A stretch of 64,000 nucleotides of DNA from an uncultured Methylopila sp. (GTDB taxonomy: Bacteria > Pseudomonadota > Alphaproteobacteria > Rhizobiales > Methylopilaceae), in assembly GCA_902168115.1 (NCBI GenBank), contig CABHPB010000082.1:149533-213532 (forward strand), given 5' to 3'. Within the stretch, counting starts at the first letter, position 1. Each line of letters opens with the position of its first letter. Below, in pieces: positions 61,351 through 64,000 of this stretch. The position numbers and the translations under genes are program-made. The notes beneath the pieces were generated by a model. It was not told where the DNA came from. It saw only the letters and a program-made list of their open reading frames with translations, and did no database searches.

Positions 61351-61487
61351 CCTCCCCTCCCCTTGCGGCGAGGGGGCGCGGGCGGCGCCGAAAAGGGCGT
61401 CGAGGTCGAGGCCGCTCTATGCCGGCAGCCTGAGCGTCATACTGCGGACCCCCGCCCCTGGCCCCTCTCCACAAGCGGGGAGAGGGA
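61351..61487. repeat. two palindromic GC-rich interspersed repeats
   Basis: CCTCCCCTCCCCTTGCGGCG followed by AGGGGGCG (61351-61378), and CCCCTCTCC-acaagc-GGGGAGAGGG (61462-61487). Both are inverted repeats of the kind found between genes in rhizobial genomes. They lie between the convergent GntR and Fae genes and may also act as bidirectional terminators. Confidence 0.5.
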
Positions 61488-61513
61488 CCGGGGCGTCAGC
61501 CAGTCTCGCGGCC

Positions 61514-62053
61514 TCAGTACTCGACGACGCCGTCCAGCGCGTAGTGCTTGACGGTCTTGCGGTTGGCGATCAGCTCGTCGATCGTCGGCTCGCCTTTCAT
61601 GGCGCGCGAGATGGCGAGCTTCATGCCCTCGTAATTGGTGCGGTAGAGGTCGGCCTTGTCGACGTTCTCGTCATTCGCGGTGCGCGGGTCGAGCCAGAGC
61701 GTCGCGATGATGCAGAGGTCGTCGACCTGATCCTTCGGGATGACGCCCTCGATCACGCTGTCGAGGATCGCGTCGCCGACCGCGCCCTGGACGACGCCGC
61801 CGAGCAGCTCGACATAGGCCTCGTTCTGGACGGTGACCTTGGTGGTCATCATCGTCGCGGGCTTCACGGCCTGGTTGAGGTCGCGCACCACGAACATGCG
61901 CGGATGGCCGGCGACCTGGCCGAGCATCGAGGCGAAGGCGGTCCCGACCGGACCGTCCACCTTGCCGATCACGAGCTCGGGCATGGCGTCGGTCGCCTGG
62001 CCCTCGACCGCGAGCACGGTGGCCTCGCCGGTGCGGAAGATGATGTCGGTCAT
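61514..62053 (-). CDS. formaldehyde-activating enzyme (Fae) family protein
   Basis: 179 residues from the ATG at 62053 (AGGAGA eight bases before). It aligns by eye with Fae: IIFRTGEATV at the start, ELVIGKVDGPVGTAFASMLG, the central KPATMMTTKVTVQNEAYVELLGG block, AVGDAILDSVIEGVIPKDQVDDLCIIATLWLDP and RTNYEGMKLAISRAMKGEP, ending with a short tail. Fae condenses formaldehyde with tetrahydromethanopterin. The catalytic His of true Fae (in GSPAETAF.. and HGF region) is not obvious here, since GHPRMF is the only candidate, so this may be a Fae2/Fae3-like homologue instead. It marks a methylotroph. Confidence 0.82.
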   Translation of the reverse strand: MTDIIFRTGEATVLAVEGQATDAMPELVIGKVDGPVGTAFASMLGQVAGHPRMFVVRDLNQAVKPATMMTTKVTVQNEAYVELLGGVVQGAVGDAILDSVIEGVIPKDQVDDLCIIATLWLDPRTANDENVDKADLYRTNYEGMKLAISRAMKGEPTIDELIANRKTVKHYALDGVVEY

Positions 62054-62088
62054 CGAAGTCTCCTGAAAGCTGTCGTCTTGTTTCGGGC

Positions 62089-62739
62089 CTACGCCGTCGG
62101 CACGTCCGCCCAGAAGCCGTCCTGTCCGCGGCAGCGCAGACAGCCGTCCGCGACGCCGAAATGCATGCCGGTCAGCGCGAGCGAGCCTTCGGCGACGCGC
62201 TCGGCGATCCAGGGGAAGGTCATGAGGTTCTCGATCGCGACGCCCGCGACCGCCTCCTCGGCGGCGCGCTGGCGCTCGGCTCCCGCCAGCGCCGGATCGA
62301 CCGCCTTGCGGGCGCGGCTCGCCATGTTGACCCACGCCACGACGAAGTCGAAGGCCTCCGGCGGCGCCCCGTCGAACAGCGCCTTCACGCCGCCGCAGCC
62401 GGCATGCGCCAGCACCACGATGCGCTCGACCTTCAGCACCCGCACCGCGTACTCGATCGCCGCGCTCGCGGCGTGGTGGGACTGGTCCGGCGCGTAAGGG
62501 GGGGCGAGCGCGGCGACGTTGCGGAGCACGAACAGCTCGCCGGGTCCTGCGCCGAGGATCTGCTGGGGATCGACCCGGCTGTCGGAACAGCCGATCACGA
62601 GAACCTTCGGCGCCTGACCTTCGGCCAGCGTCTCGAACCGGCGCTGGAGGTCCGGCCAGGCCTCCTTGCGGAACCGGCGATAGCCGTCGAACAGCGCATC
62701 GAGCGACCCGTCAGGGATCGACGTTTGCAAGTCAGCCAT
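62089..62739 (-). CDS. beta-class carbonic anhydrase
   Basis: 216 residues from the ATG at 62739. Zinc ligands and active-site residues: VLVIGCSDSRVDP (Cys, Asp-Arg dyad), then HAGCGGVKAL (His and Cys). LFVLRNVAALAPPY and ASAAIEYAVRVLKVERIVVLAH are typical. The C-terminal portion includes ALTGMHFGVADGCLRC. It interconverts carbon dioxide and bicarbonate in the cytoplasm. It lies 35 bases upstream of the Fae homologue on the same strand, so they may share a transcript. Bicarbonate supply could matter in serine-cycle methylotrophs, but this link is inference. Confidence 0.9.
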   Translation of the reverse strand: MADLQTSIPDGSLDALFDGYRRFRKEAWPDLQRRFETLAEGQAPKVLVIGCSDSRVDPQQILGAGPGELFVLRNVAALAPPYAPDQSHHAASAAIEYAVRVLKVERIVVLAHAGCGGVKALFDGAPPEAFDFVVAWVNMASRARKAVDPALAGAERQRAAEEAVAGVAIENLMTFPWIAERVAEGSLALTGMHFGVADGCLRCRGQDGFWADVPTA

Positions 62740-62939
62740 GCGGAAACTCCGGGTTCGCGGCGGCCCGACGCCAAGAGGTTGAGTATGTCGGGAACGATCA
62801 CGCCGGCCCCGCCGCGTCAACCGCGCAGTCCGTCGCGGCGACGTGAGGCCCGTCGTGGTGGGCGCGTCGAGGCGCGGCCTTATCTGGAATCTCTCCAACA
62901 GGCGGCGCCCGCCGCCAAACCCTCGATCAGGACATCCGC

Positions 62940-63500
62940 ATGAGCCTCAGCACGACCGCCGCCGACGCGCCGGTTCCCGCCGCCGGCGGCTATACCGCAA
63001 CGGCCAAGGCGCTCCACTGGACGGTCGCCGTGCTGGTCATCGGCCTCATCGCCGTCGGCATCGGACGCGAGTTCATGCCGAAAGGTCCCGAGAAGGACTT
63101 CGTCACCATGCTGCACAAGGCGACCGGCATCGTCGTCCTCGTCATCATGCTCGCGCGCCTCGCCTACAGGATCGGCCACCGTCCGCCGCCGCCGGAGCCC
63201 GGTCAGCCGGGCTGGAAGACGGGGCTGTCGCATGCCGTCCACTGGTCGCTCTATCTGATCGTGATCGTCATGCCGATCCTCGGCTGGTTCGGCTCGAACG
63301 CGCTCGGCCGGCCGGTCAGCATGTACGGCCTGTTCAATCTCCCGACGCTGATCGGAGAGAACAAGGAGCTCGGCGAGACGATCTACGACGTCCACGGACT
63401 GCTCGGCTTCACGGCGCTCGGGCTGATCGTCCTGCACGTCGGCGCGGCGCTGCACCACCATTTCGTGGCGCGCGACGCGGTCCTGAAGCGAATGACCTGA
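62940..63500 (+). CDS. cytochrome b561 family protein
   Basis: 186 residues with four membrane helices, the size of the YceJ/CybB group. Candidate haem His are in KALHWTVAVLVIGLIAVGIG, MLHKATGIVVLVIMLA, SHAVHWSLYLIVIVMPILGW and DVHGLLGFTALGLIVLHVGAALHHHF, two per side of the membrane. It would carry electrons between ubiquinol and a periplasmic acceptor or superoxide. The ATG at 62940 is followed by a short Ala/Pro tail. Divergent from the carbonic anhydrase. No partner gene is present. Confidence 0.88.
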   Translation: MSLSTTAADAPVPAAGGYTATAKALHWTVAVLVIGLIAVGIGREFMPKGPEKDFVTMLHKATGIVVLVIMLARLAYRIGHRPPPPEPGQPGWKTGLSHAVHWSLYLIVIVMPILGWFGSNALGRPVSMYGLFNLPTLIGENKELGETIYDVHGLLGFTALGLIVLHVGAALHHHFVARDAVLKRMT

Positions 63501-63507
63501 GGCGAGC

Positions 63508-63924
63508 TCAGCCGCGCGCCGCCGCCTGCTCCATCAGGTGCTCGAACACGTCCGCGCACTGGAACCAGCGCGGCAGGCGGATGCCGGCGCTGCGAGCGGC
63601 GCGGGCGGCGCGGGCGAGCGCGTCCGCGTCCGTGAGCAGCGTCCGCAGCGCGGCCGCGATGGTGGCCGGGTCCTCCGGCGGCACAAGCTCGCCCGCGGCG
63701 CCGGAGATCAGCCCGGCCGCCGCCTCGCCGGCGCCCGCCACCACCGGCAGGCCGCGCGCCAGGGCCTCGGCATAGGCCATGCCGTAGCCCTCGAGCCGGG
63801 ACGCCAGCGCGAACAGATCCGCGCGGTCGTAGGCGTCGGCGAGCGCGGCCTCCTCGATCTCCCCAACAAGTTCCGTCCGGTCGACGAGCCCTTCCGAGGC
63901 AAGCGTCGCGCGGAGCTCCTGCAC
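63508..63924 (-). CDS. glycosyltransferase (GT4-like), C-terminal fragment cut by the contig end
   Basis: About 138 genuine residues. The GT-B C-terminal domain is visible: TELVGEIEEAALADAYDRADLFALASRLEGYGMAYAEALARGLPVVAGAGEAA, with the E-x7-E motif (EGYGMAYAE), then LVPPEDPATIAAALRTLL. The true N-terminal portion is missing, since the reading runs into adapter sequence at 63925; the apparent first residues MYKRQ come from the adapter. The substrate is unknown. Convergent with the cytochrome gene. Confidence 0.85.
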   Translation of the reverse strand: MQELRATLASEGLVDRTELVGEIEEAALADAYDRADLFALASRLEGYGMAYAEALARGLPVVAGAGEAAAGLISGAAGELVPPEDPATIAAALRTLLTDADALARAARAARSAGIRLPRWFQCADVFEHLMEQAAARG

Positions 63925-64000
63925 CTGTCTCTTATACACATCTCCGAGCCCACGAGACAGGCAGAAATCTCGTATGCCGTCTTCTGCTTGAAAAAAAAAA
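63925..64000 (+). other. Illumina Nextera adapter read-through (not genomic)
   Basis: The transposase mosaic end CTGTCTCTTATACACATCT (63925-63943) is followed by CCGAGCCCACGAGAC (63944-63958), an eight-base index AGGCAGAA (63959-63966, the N703-type i7 index), ATCTCGTATGCCGTCTTCTG with CTTG (63967-63990) and ten A. This is an untrimmed library adapter at the contig end and should be removed. Confidence 0.98.

Noticed and set aside
61351..61487. CRISPR-like repeats
   Set aside because: Only two non-identical palindromes with unequal spacing; typical intergenic palindromic repeats.

Overview
The window looks like one assembly contig from a high-GC alphaproteobacterium, most likely a methylotrophic member of the Hyphomicrobiales (Rhizobiales). 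The pointers are a formaldehyde-activating-enzyme (Fae) family gene at the right end, an OlsB-type ornithine-lipid acyltransferase, a NasS-NasT regulated nitrate-assimilation locus, and many small DUF families typical of the group (DUF4170, DUF3297, DUF6166). A genus in the Methylopila/Hansschlegelia neighbourhood is a guess from overall impression only. I see no rRNA, tRNA or CRISPR array. The last 76 bases (63925-64000) are not genomic: they are Illumina Nextera adapter, index and poly-A. Layout, left part: a truncated gshA start (1-113), two L,D-transpeptidase lipoproteins, rsmE, ubiA, several small or housekeeping genes, an aminotransferase, an MFS transporter and a GH13 glucosidase (to 12.6 kb). 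At 13.3-18.4 kb lies a probable regulon: a fatty-acid-hydroxylase/PanB-like operon, a GntR/FCD regulator and a divergent MFS transporter, joined by the same 13-base motif in both promoter regions. At 18.5-25.2 kb, rfbC and rfbA flank two tandem RTX/cadherin-like proteins of about 750 residues. Middle part (27.0-39.9 kb, minus strand): a complete assimilatory nitrate system. NasT (ANTAR antiterminator) and NasS (nitrate sensor) precede nrtABD (uptake) and a four-gene reductase operon (FAD oxidoreductase, NirA, flavoprotein, NasA). Each of the two structural operons is preceded by a nearly duplicated leader. Each leader holds two hairpins with six-base loops carrying A at position 1 and G at position 4, the second overlapping an intrinsic terminator, which is the architecture of an ANTAR attenuator. 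Sigma-54-like promoters lie just upstream of both. The model is nitrogen-status control of initiation combined with nitrate control of elongation. Right part: comM (47556-52730) is split by a precisely bounded 3,645-bp island with symmetric att sites and a 2-base core. The island encodes a large serine recombinase, two translationally coupled genes of unknown function, and a TIR-domain protein with a Cys/His N-terminus and a Gly/Ser/Tyr-rich linker. Excision would restore comM exactly in frame (509 residues). The TIR gene lies directly downstream of the truncated comM 5' half in the same orientation, so it may be read from the comM promoter. This mini-island is the best candidate here for an undescribed system, plausibly a mobile defence or toxin cassette. 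Beyond it lie a radical SAM/UdgX DNA-repair pair, a coiled-coil envelope protein, a DUF1800/DUF1501 pair, a sugar kinase with a divergent GntR regulator, the Fae homologue, a beta-carbonic anhydrase, a cytochrome b561 and a glycosyltransferase cut off by the contig end.
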